Made by a program: the position numbers and the translations under genes
DNA from: Chitinivibrio sp051745065
GTDB lineage: Bacteria > Fibrobacterota > Chitinivibrionia > Chitinivibrionales > Chitinivibrionaceae
DNA length: 14,414 nt
Assembly: GCA_051745065.1 (NCBI GenBank)
Contig: JBNJDQ010000055.1
Location: 1 to 14,414 of the forward strand
Direction of reading: 5' to 3'
The notes under the pieces: model-generated
What the model was told of the DNA's origin: nothing
What the model saw: the letters and a program-made list of their open reading frames with translations, nothing else
Database searches by the model: none
Shown here: in pieces, positions 7,637-14,246 of the stretch
How the letters are laid out: every line of letters begins with the position of its first letter
Numbering within the stretch: position 1 is the stretch's first letter

Positions 7637-7854
7637 TTTGTTTCACCTCCGGATGAGTGAACAACCCGCAACATTCCGCCGCAGTTTTTTTTGTACTCCA
7701 TGCATTTTTCTATGACGTCCTCCGGTGAGTCTGCCACCATAAAAACCTTCCCGTTGGTCAACTTAATGACCGTGTCGGGGGTTTTCTCCACGGATTCAAT
7801 AAAATCCGCATTGAGAACAAACTCTTTTCCGTTCAGCCGGTGTAATACTATCAT
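7633..7854 (-). CDS. flbD: Flagellar protein FlbD/SwrD family
   Basis: This small 73-residue cytosolic protein belongs to the FlbD family (PF06289; SwrD/YlzI in Bacillus), which is known to raise motor power. It begins with the typical MIVLHRLNGKEFVLNADFIE followed by VEKTPDTVIKLTNGKVFMVADSPEDVIEK. It is not the NtrC-type regulator of the same name in Caulobacter. The start is supported by GGAAGG 6 nt upstream, and its TGA overlaps the motA ATG (ATGA), so it is coupled to the stator genes. It follows an unusual inverted repeat in the flgE-flbD gap. Confidence 0.93.
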   Translation of the reverse strand: MIVLHRLNGKEFVLNADFIESVEKTPDTVIKLTNGKVFMVADSPEDVIEKCMEYKKNCGGMLRVVHSSGGETK

Positions 7855-7902
7855 ATTTGCCTTCCAAAATACATCGTACGTCCTGCGTAATCCACACTTT
7901 AT

Positions 7903-7936
7903 TGTTGAAGAGCAGTTGCAGTGCTGCTCTTCAACA
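7903..7936. repeat. Perfect 13-bp inverted repeat between flgE and flbD
   Basis: TGTTGAAGAGCAG (7903-7915) and CTGCTCTTCAACA (7924-7936) are exact inverse complements with an 8-nt loop. The repeat starts 9 nt beyond the flgE stop. Neither strand has a T-run directly after the stem, so it is not a standard intrinsic terminator. In RNA it would form a strong hairpin that could protect the flgE mRNA 3' end or limit readthrough. As DNA it lies immediately downstream of a TATAAT and could be an operator. Confidence 0.8.
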
Positions 7937-7937
7937 G

Positions 7938-7965
7938 ATTATAGCTTACCGAACCAGATTTACAA
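7938..7965 (-). promoter_or_regulatory. Possible internal promoter for flbD-motAB and downstream genes
   Basis: On the minus strand TTGTAA (7965-7960) and a perfect TATAAT (7943-7938) are separated by 16 nt. The -35 overlaps the last codons of flgE. Predicted transcription start (about 7931) falls within the inverted repeat at 7903-7936. The -10 is exact but the -35 matches TTGACA at only four of six positions, and part of it is constrained by coding, so chance is a real alternative. Confidence 0.35.
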
Positions 7966-10078
7966 GCTCTTCCAAAAGCTGATCCGATTTGGTAATTACA
8001 CGGGAGTTTGCCTGATACCCCTTCTGGATCGTTATCAGGTTGGTAAACTCCGTGGACAGTTCCACGTTGGACATTTCCAGAGCCCCCGGTTTAATTGAAG
8101 ACGTTGAGCCCTTATTGGCTTCGGCAAGAACAGCTTCACCGGAGTTTCCCGATTCAACAAACATACTGTCACCAACGCGCTTCAGGCCGGAAGGATTGCG
8201 GAAATCGGCAACCAGAACCTTGGCAATCGTCTTATTGGTCCCGTTGGTATAGGTCCCTTTAATCTCACCGTTTTCGGTTACGGATATCTCATCCAGTTTC
8301 CCCATGGCATAGCCATCCTGCTCCTTGGCGGCGGTTGTTGTCTCAGAGCTAAACTGTGTAATACCGCTGGAATCACCCGGCTTACCGGTGTTAAGGTCAA
8401 CTGATACATTAGCTGATCCGTTCATTGGATCAAACTGGAAGCGGGAGACGCCGTCATCAAAGGACCAGGAGGAAGGTGAACCGTCCTGACCGAATTCAAG
8501 GGTGCCCTTGTTTCCACCGAGGATGTTCTCATCGCCTTCCATGGAGATTTCCCACAGCCATTTGTTGGGCTTTCCCGTATGGGTAAAGGTGGTGGTCATG
8601 GTGTGGGCCTGACCGGATTCATCATAGACCTCAATGGAGGTGGAGTGAACCGTAGTATCCCGGGCACTCTGAATTTCAGTCAAAGACATATTGCTGTTAA
8701 AGGGGTTCGGTGCCGGATCAGAGTTGTTGCTGTTGGCGGCGCTGATAGCGATTCCATTGAGAGCAAAGGCCTCCTGTGCCTGACCACGAATCATAATTGC
8801 CCCGGCGGGAACCCGCTCATCGCCACTGGTGGCTTCATTTATCTTGACCGTTTCCCGGCTGCTCCCGTCGGGAGTATTGATCTCTTCAGGAAGATTCAGG
8901 GCTTTCTGAATAACATCCATAAACTCTTCCATGGTGGTAAAATCCGTACCGTAGGCAACGGTGGAAAAATCCAGTGTTTCTGTTCCGACACTTCCTGCAA
9001 TATTGAGTTCATCTCCTGTTTCAAGTCCCAACTGTTTACCCGCAGCATCCATTAGGTCTCCAAGATCGTCACTTTTTGAAGCAGGGGAGAGTGCCGCACC
9101 GCTTGAAGCATTACCATTGCCGGTAATACTTGTCCAGTTGAAGAGGTTCTTCACATAGGTATCCGAGGTGGGACGAGTTTTATTCCCCAGGGTGACACTT
9201 GAAAGAGAATTTGCACCAAGGCCGTCGATCTCAACTTCACCGTTCGCATTGATGGCCAGACTTGCCCCACCAATACCGGGACCATCTGCGCCGTCCTGAA
9301 GTGAGCCTTCAATAAAATCAAGAAGCTCAGTCATGGTGGATATTTCTCCGCCATCATTTCCCACAGCCACTTCAAAGGAGTAGCTTCCGCCGGCATCGTT
9401 AATGTCAAGCTTGAGCGTATCATCTTCGCGAATATTCAGAAGGTTTCCGTTTTGGTCATTGAGGCCGGTGATAGAATCGCCGCCTTCTGCAAGGGAGAGG
9501 AATTTTCCTGTATGAAGCACCGTCCCGAGACCGGCTGAGTCTTTATCCAAGTTGCTGGAAAAACCAACTTCCGAGGTTGCCTGGGCAGGGGTCTTTTCCC
9601 CAAAAGGGATCTCGATATCCCCGGGGACGGCTTCCGAGGGGATATCCCCTTTGGAATCAGCCATCAGCCCCTGCAAAGTAAAGCCATTGTTGGGTGATAC
9701 CATCTTGCCACTGCCATCAAGCTGCAAAGCACCGTTTCTGCTGTAAGATGTACCGATTCCGTTGGAAAAGGCAAAGTAGGCACTGCCCTCTATGGCAAGG
9801 TCTGTTATCTGTCCGGTGGACTGCAATGCCCCCTGGGATATCTGTGTATCAATAGAACCCAAACCCATACCGAGACCGACCTGCATGGGATTGGTACCGC
9901 CCTGGTTTCCCGGAGGACGGGTGGCCCCTTTCAGGGTCTGACTCATTGCTTCTTTAAACGTTACCCGCTGGCCCTTGTAGCCCGTGGTGTTTACGTTGGC
10001 GATATTATGGGATGTAACATCCATGGAGAGCTGATGGTTTCCCAGCCCGGTAATTCCGCTGTATAGTGATCGTAACAT
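7946..10078 (-). CDS. flgE: Flagellar hook protein FlgE, enlarged
   Basis: FlgE polymerises into the hook joining rod and filament. At 710 residues it is much longer than the enteric protein (about 400). The N-terminal D0 region has the rod/hook signature MLRSLYSGITGLGNHQ...SHNIANVNTTGYKG. The conserved hook segment around 66-105 (VGLGMGLGSIDTQ, GALQSTGQITDLAIEGSAYF) and the C-terminal helix (ALEMSNVELSTEFTNLI...LLEELVNL) are intact. The extra length is in the middle, where residues about 205-297 and 338-447 look like two copies of one insert, each with a D-x-L-x-(I/L) strand, a TMxEL/TMEEF helix and a closing glycine-rich strand. The protein has no cysteine. AAGGAG lies 6 nt before the ATG. 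The next gene is 91 nt away. Confidence 0.95.
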   Translation of the reverse strand: MLRSLYSGITGLGNHQLSMDVTSHNIANVNTTGYKGQRVTFKEAMSQTLKGATRPPGNQGGTNPMQVGLGMGLGSIDTQISQGALQSTGQITDLAIEGSAYFAFSNGIGTSYSRNGALQLDGSGKMVSPNNGFTLQGLMADSKGDIPSEAVPGDIEIPFGEKTPAQATSEVGFSSNLDKDSAGLGTVLHTGKFLSLAEGGDSITGLNDQNGNLLNIREDDTLKLDINDAGGSYSFEVAVGNDGGEISTMTELLDFIEGSLQDGADGPGIGGASLAINANGEVEIDGLGANSLSSVTLGNKTRPTSDTYVKNLFNWTSITGNGNASSGAALSPASKSDDLGDLMDAAGKQLGLETGDELNIAGSVGTETLDFSTVAYGTDFTTMEEFMDVIQKALNLPEEINTPDGSSRETVKINEATSGDERVPAGAIMIRGQAQEAFALNGIAISAANSNNSDPAPNPFNSNMSLTEIQSARDTTVHSTSIEVYDESGQAHTMTTTFTHTGKPNKWLWEISMEGDENILGGNKGTLEFGQDGSPSSWSFDDGVSRFQFDPMNGSANVSVDLNTGKPGDSSGITQFSSETTTAAKEQDGYAMGKLDEISVTENGEIKGTYTNGTNKTIAKVLVADFRNPSGLKRVGDSMFVESGNSGEAVLAEANKGSTSSIKPGALEMSNVELSTEFTNLITIQKGYQANSRVITKSDQLLEELVNLVR

Positions 10079-10111
10079 ACATAACTCCTTCGAGGAATTG
10101 TGCAGTCAGGG

Positions 10112-10137
10112 GAGAGGCGTCAATCAGTCGGCCTCTC
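10112..10137. repeat. Inverted repeat in the flgE leader
   Basis: GAGAGGC (10112-10118) and GCCTCTC (10131-10137) form a 7-bp stem with a 12-nt loop. It lies about 33 nt upstream of the flgE start, directly after the T-run of the preceding hairpin in the direction of transcription. It could be a second leader hairpin that controls flgE translation or readthrough. Confidence 0.45.
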
Positions 10138-10160
10138 AAAAACTTCCTGCTTTTGCAGGA
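10138..10160 (-). terminator. Terminator-like hairpin between the TIGR02530-type gene and flgE
   Basis: On the minus strand, TCCTGC-AAAA-GCAGGA forms a 6-bp stem with a tetraloop, followed by AGTTTTTG. It begins 5 nt after the upstream stop codon. The stem is short and the T-run is five, so it is probably a weak or partial terminator inside the operon, reducing rather than stopping transcription into flgE. Confidence 0.45.
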
Positions 10161-10165
10161 CCGGT

Positions 10166-10549
10166 TTATTCCGCTAAAGCTGCACTGTCAATATTGGTAA
10201 ATACATTTTCTTTCATACTGTCACTGTCCATTGCCGTAACGACAGTTCTGTTTTTCACGTTAACGATAAATGCAGAGTCCTTCATAAAAAGGAGTGCATC
10301 CCGTCCGCCTTTTGCTGCCACCCGTGATGCGGCTTTATTGAGTTTCTGTCGTACCTCCTCATCCATTTTTATACCGCGGCTTTTGATTCTGTTTTCCGCA
10401 TGGCTTGAAAATTTCAGTTCCTCCGGCTGTACCTTTTCTTTGATAAGGTCAGCGAAATTAATCCCCGTATCTCTGTACCGGTTGACCCGGTTTTTTACCG
10501 ATCCGGTCTGCACCGGCGGCAGAGACCGATTGATTCCTTCAGGTTTCAT
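10166..10549 (-). CDS. Flagellar operon protein, TIGR02530 type
   Basis: This 127-residue protein matches the small family found between flgD and flgE in many flagellar operons and named only as a flagellar operon protein. The recognisable part is INFADLIKEK followed by KFSSHAENRIKSRGI (46-60), then a helical MDEEVRQKLNKAASRVAAKGG and two beta-like strands (DALLFMKDSAFIVNVKNRTVVTAM). It ends with a short motif around NVFTNIDSAALA. No signal peptide or membrane segment is seen, so it is probably cytosolic, perhaps a chaperone or assembly factor for hook proteins. AAGGAG lies 8 nt before the ATG, and flgD ends 18 nt upstream. Confidence 0.85.
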   Translation of the reverse strand: MKPEGINRSLPPVQTGSVKNRVNRYRDTGINFADLIKEKVQPEELKFSSHAENRIKSRGIKMDEEVRQKLNKAASRVAAKGGRDALLFMKDSAFIVNVKNRTVVTAMDSDSMKENVFTNIDSAALAE

Positions 10550-10567
10550 TACAGGTCTCCTTTCTCT

Positions 10568-11755
10568 TTATGAAGAAAGTCCAACAATGTCTTTCAGCTC
10601 TACCAGACGCCCCCCGGCGCTGAGCTGGATACCTTTGTTCGTCGATTTAACGCCCTTTACTTCACTTTCCATAAAGAAATAGGGACGATCCGCACTTTGC
10701 GAGGAAAGGGAAAGGGAGTATTTTTCATCGGGATTACCTGTCAGGGGAAGGGTTACGTCACCGCTTTCGGTTACATCCCGGGTCAGGATCACCTTGCCTG
10801 TGGAATCTTTCACGGAAAGACGGGCACTCTCAGCCCCGTTCAAATCCACAGCATAGGTCGTATCAATATTGCCGACTGATGGTTTGTAGACCGGGTCAAT
10901 CTCAGTTTTTATTTCCTTGCCCACAAGAGTGAGAGCCTGTCCCATGGTGAGAGATTCAAAACCGGAGGTTCCTTCCGTGCCGGACTGCTCCGGATTGACC
11001 TCAAGAATGTTGCTCACGGGAAGTTCGTGGTTTTCCACCTTGAGGAGAGCCCCGTCGTCTCCGGAATAGCGCAGGCCTTCCACAGTATTTTCCACAAAAC
11101 AGTACAGGGATGATCCTCCCTGCGCCTCGGCAACAGAAAGCTTGTATTTTCCCGGTCCTGCGGGGTTGCCTTCGCGGTCGATGCCATCCCAGGTGAAGTG
11201 GCCGGCGTTGGTGGCATCTTTATTGTTCACTTTTACCGTATCCACCAGCTCATCTTCCTGATTACGGATCTCCACGGTCACCTCATTTCGCCCGCCCATC
11301 TGCACATGGAAATTCTTTGGCTCTGCTCCGGACGTAGTAAAACTGTCCTGCATGATCCGCACTTCTTTACCTACCAGAGAAACCGCCGATGCATTACTCA
11401 TGGACTGAGCGGTGGTGTTTTGCAGATCAAGGGTACCCTGAAAACTCTCATTCATGGAGTCCATGGAACTCTTTACGCTGTTAAAAGCTTCCAGTTCGGA
11501 AAACTGTGCCAGCTGAGTCACAAAGTCCTTGTTATCCATGGGATCAAGAGGGTCCTGGTATTTGAGTTCTTCCGTGAGGAGCATGAGGAATTCCTCCTTG
11601 CCCATATCCCGTTCTCCCGGCTCCATAAAGTCTTCACCGGAACGATCCCCCGTTACTTTTTTTGTCTCCAGCCCATCCTCAGTGATGGACGACGTGACAC
11701 TGTAGGGGTCTTTGTTTTTCTGCATTGAACTGACTGACTGATTAATTCCATTCAT
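10568..11755 (-). CDS. flgD: Flagellar hook cap protein FlgD with duplicated Tudor/Ig module
   Basis: FlgD is the scaffold that caps the growing hook. The conserved N-terminal region is MGKEEFLMLLTEELKYQDPLDPMDNKDFVTQLAQFSELE (51-89). At 395 residues it is much longer than usual (about 220-240). The excess is a second copy of the C-terminal module: residues about 122-253 (ASAVSLVGKEVRI, FTWDGIDREGNPAGPGKYKLSV, LPVSNILEV) and about 271-393 (GQALTLVGKEIKT, DEKYSLSL, GGRLVELKDIVGL). The second copy lacks the WDG and PAGPG loop. It has no signal peptide, as expected for a type III export substrate. The AAGGAG site overlaps the fliK stop region; fliK ends 11 nt upstream. Confidence 0.94.
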   Translation of the reverse strand: MNGINQSVSSMQKNKDPYSVTSSITEDGLETKKVTGDRSGEDFMEPGERDMGKEEFLMLLTEELKYQDPLDPMDNKDFVTQLAQFSELEAFNSVKSSMDSMNESFQGTLDLQNTTAQSMSNASAVSLVGKEVRIMQDSFTTSGAEPKNFHVQMGGRNEVTVEIRNQEDELVDTVKVNNKDATNAGHFTWDGIDREGNPAGPGKYKLSVAEAQGGSSLYCFVENTVEGLRYSGDDGALLKVENHELPVSNILEVNPEQSGTEGTSGFESLTMGQALTLVGKEIKTEIDPVYKPSVGNIDTTYAVDLNGAESARLSVKDSTGKVILTRDVTESGDVTLPLTGNPDEKYSLSLSSQSADRPYFFMESEVKGVKSTNKGIQLSAGGRLVELKDIVGLSS

Positions 11756-11766
11756 AGCTCTGCTCC

Positions 11767-13371
11767 TTACACCTGATATTCAAAGGAGTTATTACCAAAG
11801 CGCCGGCCTGTGTCGACACCTCTTTCGTCATCCGTGGCAACCGTTTCCTCCTCATCAGTAAAACGTTGCCCGCCGCCCTGATTGCTGCCGGAGGAGTTTT
11901 TATCCTCACGGTCATCGCTGAAGCCTCCAACATTTACATCCAAAGATCCCGCGGAAAGATCATGATCCGCCAGGGCGTCACGGAGGCTCTGGAAGTTACT
12001 TTCCACAATCTGTCTTACCTGTTGATTTTCAACATTAATCTTGGCCGTTACGACGTCCTTTTCAACCTGTATTCGAACCTGAACATCTCCCAGATGATCC
12101 GGCTTCAGTTTCAGACGAATTTCGTGAGAGCCGCTCTTGACCGCATCACTCAGCCTGTTGTTGATTTGATTGAGAATATTCATCTCAAAGAGGCGCTGCT
12201 GCAATCCTTTATATACGGGATCTGACTTGGCCGTACTGCTTTTGCCGGATACCGCGTCGGTTTCAGTAACGTGCGACTGGTCGGCCGAAAGGGTATCCCG
12301 AAACAGTTCATCACCGGCAGACGGGGATTGACCGCCGGGGCGGAGCAGCGAAAGGGATGCACCTTTCTTTTCTGTTTTTGAATTCTGCGAATCCGTGCGG
12401 TCCCGTGTATCTCCTTCTTCCCCTTCCCGGGAGGTCCCGGCGTTTTCGCTCTTTTGTGCTGCGACCTCTGTTGTAAGCGAGCCGGAAGCTGCGGTGTTCG
12501 ATTCTGAGGATTTCGGTGATGACGCGGATTTTGCATCCCCCTGTTCTTTAAGGCCTTTAAAGAAGGCAAGCACCTCTGCTGAACGGTGCGGGTTTTTTTC
12601 GATTTTTTCGATAATCTTTTCCACCTCGGCACCGGCTTCCTGAAGAAGAGAAATCAGATCTTTCATGGATCGCAGGGGGCTGCTTTGGGTTGAGGATGCA
12701 GACTTCGTATCTTTCCTGGGCTGCAAAAGCGGGCCGGGGTGTTCCTGCTTCAGCAGAGAATCACCTTTGAGCTGATCCGCCGTAAAGGATTCAGGAGATA
12801 CCCCTGCCCGGGCAAGGAGCTCCTTTATTTTTCTGTTCAGGCCGGTGAGTTTTTCCCGCTGCTGCGGAGTGAACTCCGTGACGGATTCCTGCTGAGATCG
12901 ATCTGCTTTCGGAGTAATTCCTGTAGCCCTTTGCTGCGGAATTGATTGAACAGGACGATCATGGACAGTGCGGGAAATGATTTGGGAAATGCTGGAAATC
13001 AGGGAAAGAAGTGTTGTTTTAAGTGACTCTTTCTGTTCACTGGTTCCGTCAGCCTGAATCTCCCGGCTCAGATCATCCGGCACAAGAGAAATACCCAGTT
13101 CGTCTTCAATATCTCTTAGGACGGCTTCAATATCCTCCAGGGATATATTCTGATTTTCTTCAGTTTCAGATCCGGAGAGGTCGGCGAGGATCGCGCCGAA
13201 GAGGTTTGCCAGAGGAGCATTCACATCTGCGGTCAAGGCATCTTTCCCCATATCTTCCGGCCAGGAGCTGAGCACACCTATACTGCCTTGCGTAGCTTTC
13301 CCAAAAAGGCCTGTCTCGGGGTCACTCCCTTTCTGCTGTGCAGCCATGCCAATCTGTCCTGTTATAAACAT
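11767..13371 (-). CDS. fliK: Flagellar hook-length control protein FliK
   Basis: FliK measures hook length and switches the export gate to filament substrates. The 534-residue protein has a variable, Ser/Gln/Glu-rich N-terminal and middle region with low-complexity stretches (about 210-385), as usual. The conserved C-terminal FliK domain lies at about 408-482: SHEIRLKLKPDHLGDVQVRIQVEKDVVTAKINVENQQVRQIVESNFQSLRDAL. A polar, Asp-rich tail follows. Enteric FliK is about 400 residues; the extra length agrees with an enlarged hook. The start at 13371 has a weak GGGGAAAG site; an in-frame ATG at 13347 is an alternative. It lies between the MotE-like gene (18 nt) and flgD (11 nt). Confidence 0.92.
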   Translation of the reverse strand: MFITGQIGMAAQQKGSDPETGLFGKATQGSIGVLSSWPEDMGKDALTADVNAPLANLFGAILADLSGSETEENQNISLEDIEAVLRDIEDELGISLVPDDLSREIQADGTSEQKESLKTTLLSLISSISQIISRTVHDRPVQSIPQQRATGITPKADRSQQESVTEFTPQQREKLTGLNRKIKELLARAGVSPESFTADQLKGDSLLKQEHPGPLLQPRKDTKSASSTQSSPLRSMKDLISLLQEAGAEVEKIIEKIEKNPHRSAEVLAFFKGLKEQGDAKSASSPKSSESNTAASGSLTTEVAAQKSENAGTSREGEEGDTRDRTDSQNSKTEKKGASLSLLRPGGQSPSAGDELFRDTLSADQSHVTETDAVSGKSSTAKSDPVYKGLQQRLFEMNILNQINNRLSDAVKSGSHEIRLKLKPDHLGDVQVRIQVEKDVVTAKINVENQQVRQIVESNFQSLRDALADHDLSAGSLDVNVGGFSDDREDKNSSGSNQGGGQRFTDEEETVATDDERGVDTGRRFGNNSFEYQV

Positions 13372-13389
13372 ATCTTTCCCCTAACCGGA

Positions 13390-13977
13390 TTATTCCGAAA
13401 TATTGATGCCCATTTTCTTACTTAAGCGCGATGCCTTTTCTCCATTCATAACTGAAAGGATTTCCGCTTTTTGCCGAACTTCATTCATCTTATCAAAAAT
13501 ATCGATGCACAGGTCATCGCTGAGAGTTTCCATAATACGGGCGGCAGCTTCGGCGTCCATAGCCTGATACACGGCGGCCAGTTTTTTCAGACGTTCTTCA
13601 TGGGCTTCATCATTCTTCTCAACAATTTCTTCAAGCTTTTCCTGTTTGCGGGCAAGTTTTTTTCGTTCCTGGGTAAGTTCAGCTTTCAGGTTTTCAAGAC
13701 GTTCCTGCTCGCGAATCAGCTTTTCACGCTCTTTTTTTATCCGCTTGAGTTCGCGCTCCTTTGCCAAAAATGCACGGGAGTTCTTACTCAGTATGGAATC
13801 GCGCTCCTCGGACTCACGCTGGAGACGTGCCTGGTTTTCCACCTCAATCTTTCGGGCCATATCTCCTTTAAATACAATCTTTGCGTTTCCTGTACCGATC
13901 AGCATTCCAAGGTAGATCAGGGGAAAGGAAAAGAGTATTATAAAAAAGCTGACAATTACTATTTCGCGTTTTCTCAT
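13390..13977 (-). CDS. MotE-like flagellar membrane protein with coiled coil and MgtE_N-type domain
   Basis: This 195-residue protein is the first gene of the operon. It has one TM helix (about 6-28), a long charged coiled coil (about 42-135, rich in KERELKRIKKEREKL-like repeats), and a C-terminal MgtE_N-like helical domain (about 130-190, with AAVYQAMDAEAAARIMETLSDDLCIDIFDKM). The same layout is typical of the MotE-type proteins placed next to fliK in many flagellar operons; in rhizobia MotE is a chaperone for a motility protein. I placed the start at 13977 because GGAGG lies 4 nt upstream; the longer ATG at 14007 would read through the sigma-54 promoter. The precise role is not established. 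Confidence 0.85.
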   Translation of the reverse strand: MRKREIVIVSFFIILFSFPLIYLGMLIGTGNAKIVFKGDMARKIEVENQARLQRESEERDSILSKNSRAFLAKERELKRIKKEREKLIREQERLENLKAELTQERKKLARKQEKLEEIVEKNDEAHEERLKKLAAVYQAMDAEAAARIMETLSDDLCIDIFDKMNEVRQKAEILSVMNGEKASRLSKKMGINISE

Positions 13978-13998
13978 ACTGCCTCCGACGGTATTGTA

Positions 13999-14014
13999 AG
14001 CAATCACCGTGCCA
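13999..14014 (-). promoter_or_regulatory. Sigma-54 promoter of the flagellar operon
   Basis: On the minus strand TGGCACGGTGATTGCT matches the sigma-54 consensus (TGGCACG-N4-TTGCW) at every consensus position, with GG and GC separated by exactly 10 bp. The predicted start (about 13988) would leave a leader of about 11 nt that keeps the GGAGG ribosome binding site at 13986-13982. It would control motE through the whole operon, requiring an NtrC-type activator and RpoN, which lie outside this window. Confidence 0.88.
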
Positions 14015-14067
14015 CTTCTTCATGAGAGCAGTATTTATCGCAATATCATATTCCTGGGGCCTTCTGT

Positions 14068-14108
14068 CGGCACTGTGGATAAAAGGACACGGCAAATAAT
14101 TCCGGCAA
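14068..14108. promoter_or_regulatory. Possible activator sites upstream of the sigma-54 promoter
   Basis: The motif CGGCA occurs three times on the plus strand, at 14068, 14090 and 14103; the last two are both CGGCAA, 13 bp apart. Relative to the predicted start these lie at about -80, -102 and -115, the usual distance for enhancer-binding proteins. The motif is short and no palindrome is apparent, so the assignment is tentative. Confidence 0.28.
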
Positions 14109-14142
14109 CTGAAAATTTTTACCAGCTGATACTTTCTGACGA

Positions 14143-14155
14143 GGGCCCGAGGCCC
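14143..14155. repeat. Short GC hairpin in the intergenic region
   Basis: GGGCC and GGCCC are separated by CGA, giving a tight 5-bp stem of only G/C pairs. There is no T-run on either side, so intrinsic termination of the gene at the right edge is not supported. Between 14156 and 14246 I see no other assignable element. Confidence 0.3.
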
Positions 14156-14246
14156 ACTGTCCTCATAGGGGATTGCAGGAAAGGAGTATGCCTATGAATT
14201 TTATTCGTTACGCTACTGCAATTTTGTATATTTAATGCCTATCCTT

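Noticed and set aside
7855..7902. A sigma-28-like pair (TAAA and a CGAT core) on the minus strand upstream of flbD
   Set aside because: The spacing is about four bases too long and only the CGAT core matches the -10.
12180..12632. A 150-codon minus-strand frame inside fliK
   Set aside because: Composition is extreme (Arg/Pro/Gln-rich), as expected from an out-of-frame reading of fliK low-complexity sequence.
13978..14007. An upstream in-frame ATG that would add 10 residues to the MotE-like protein
   Set aside because: It would lie upstream of the predicted transcription start and has no ribosome binding site; the ATG at 13977 has GGAGG.
14009..14197. A plus-strand 62-codon frame starting with GTG in the region upstream of the flagellar operon
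   Set aside because: Its start lies on the sigma-54 promoter, it has no ribosome binding site, and the product resembles no family I know.
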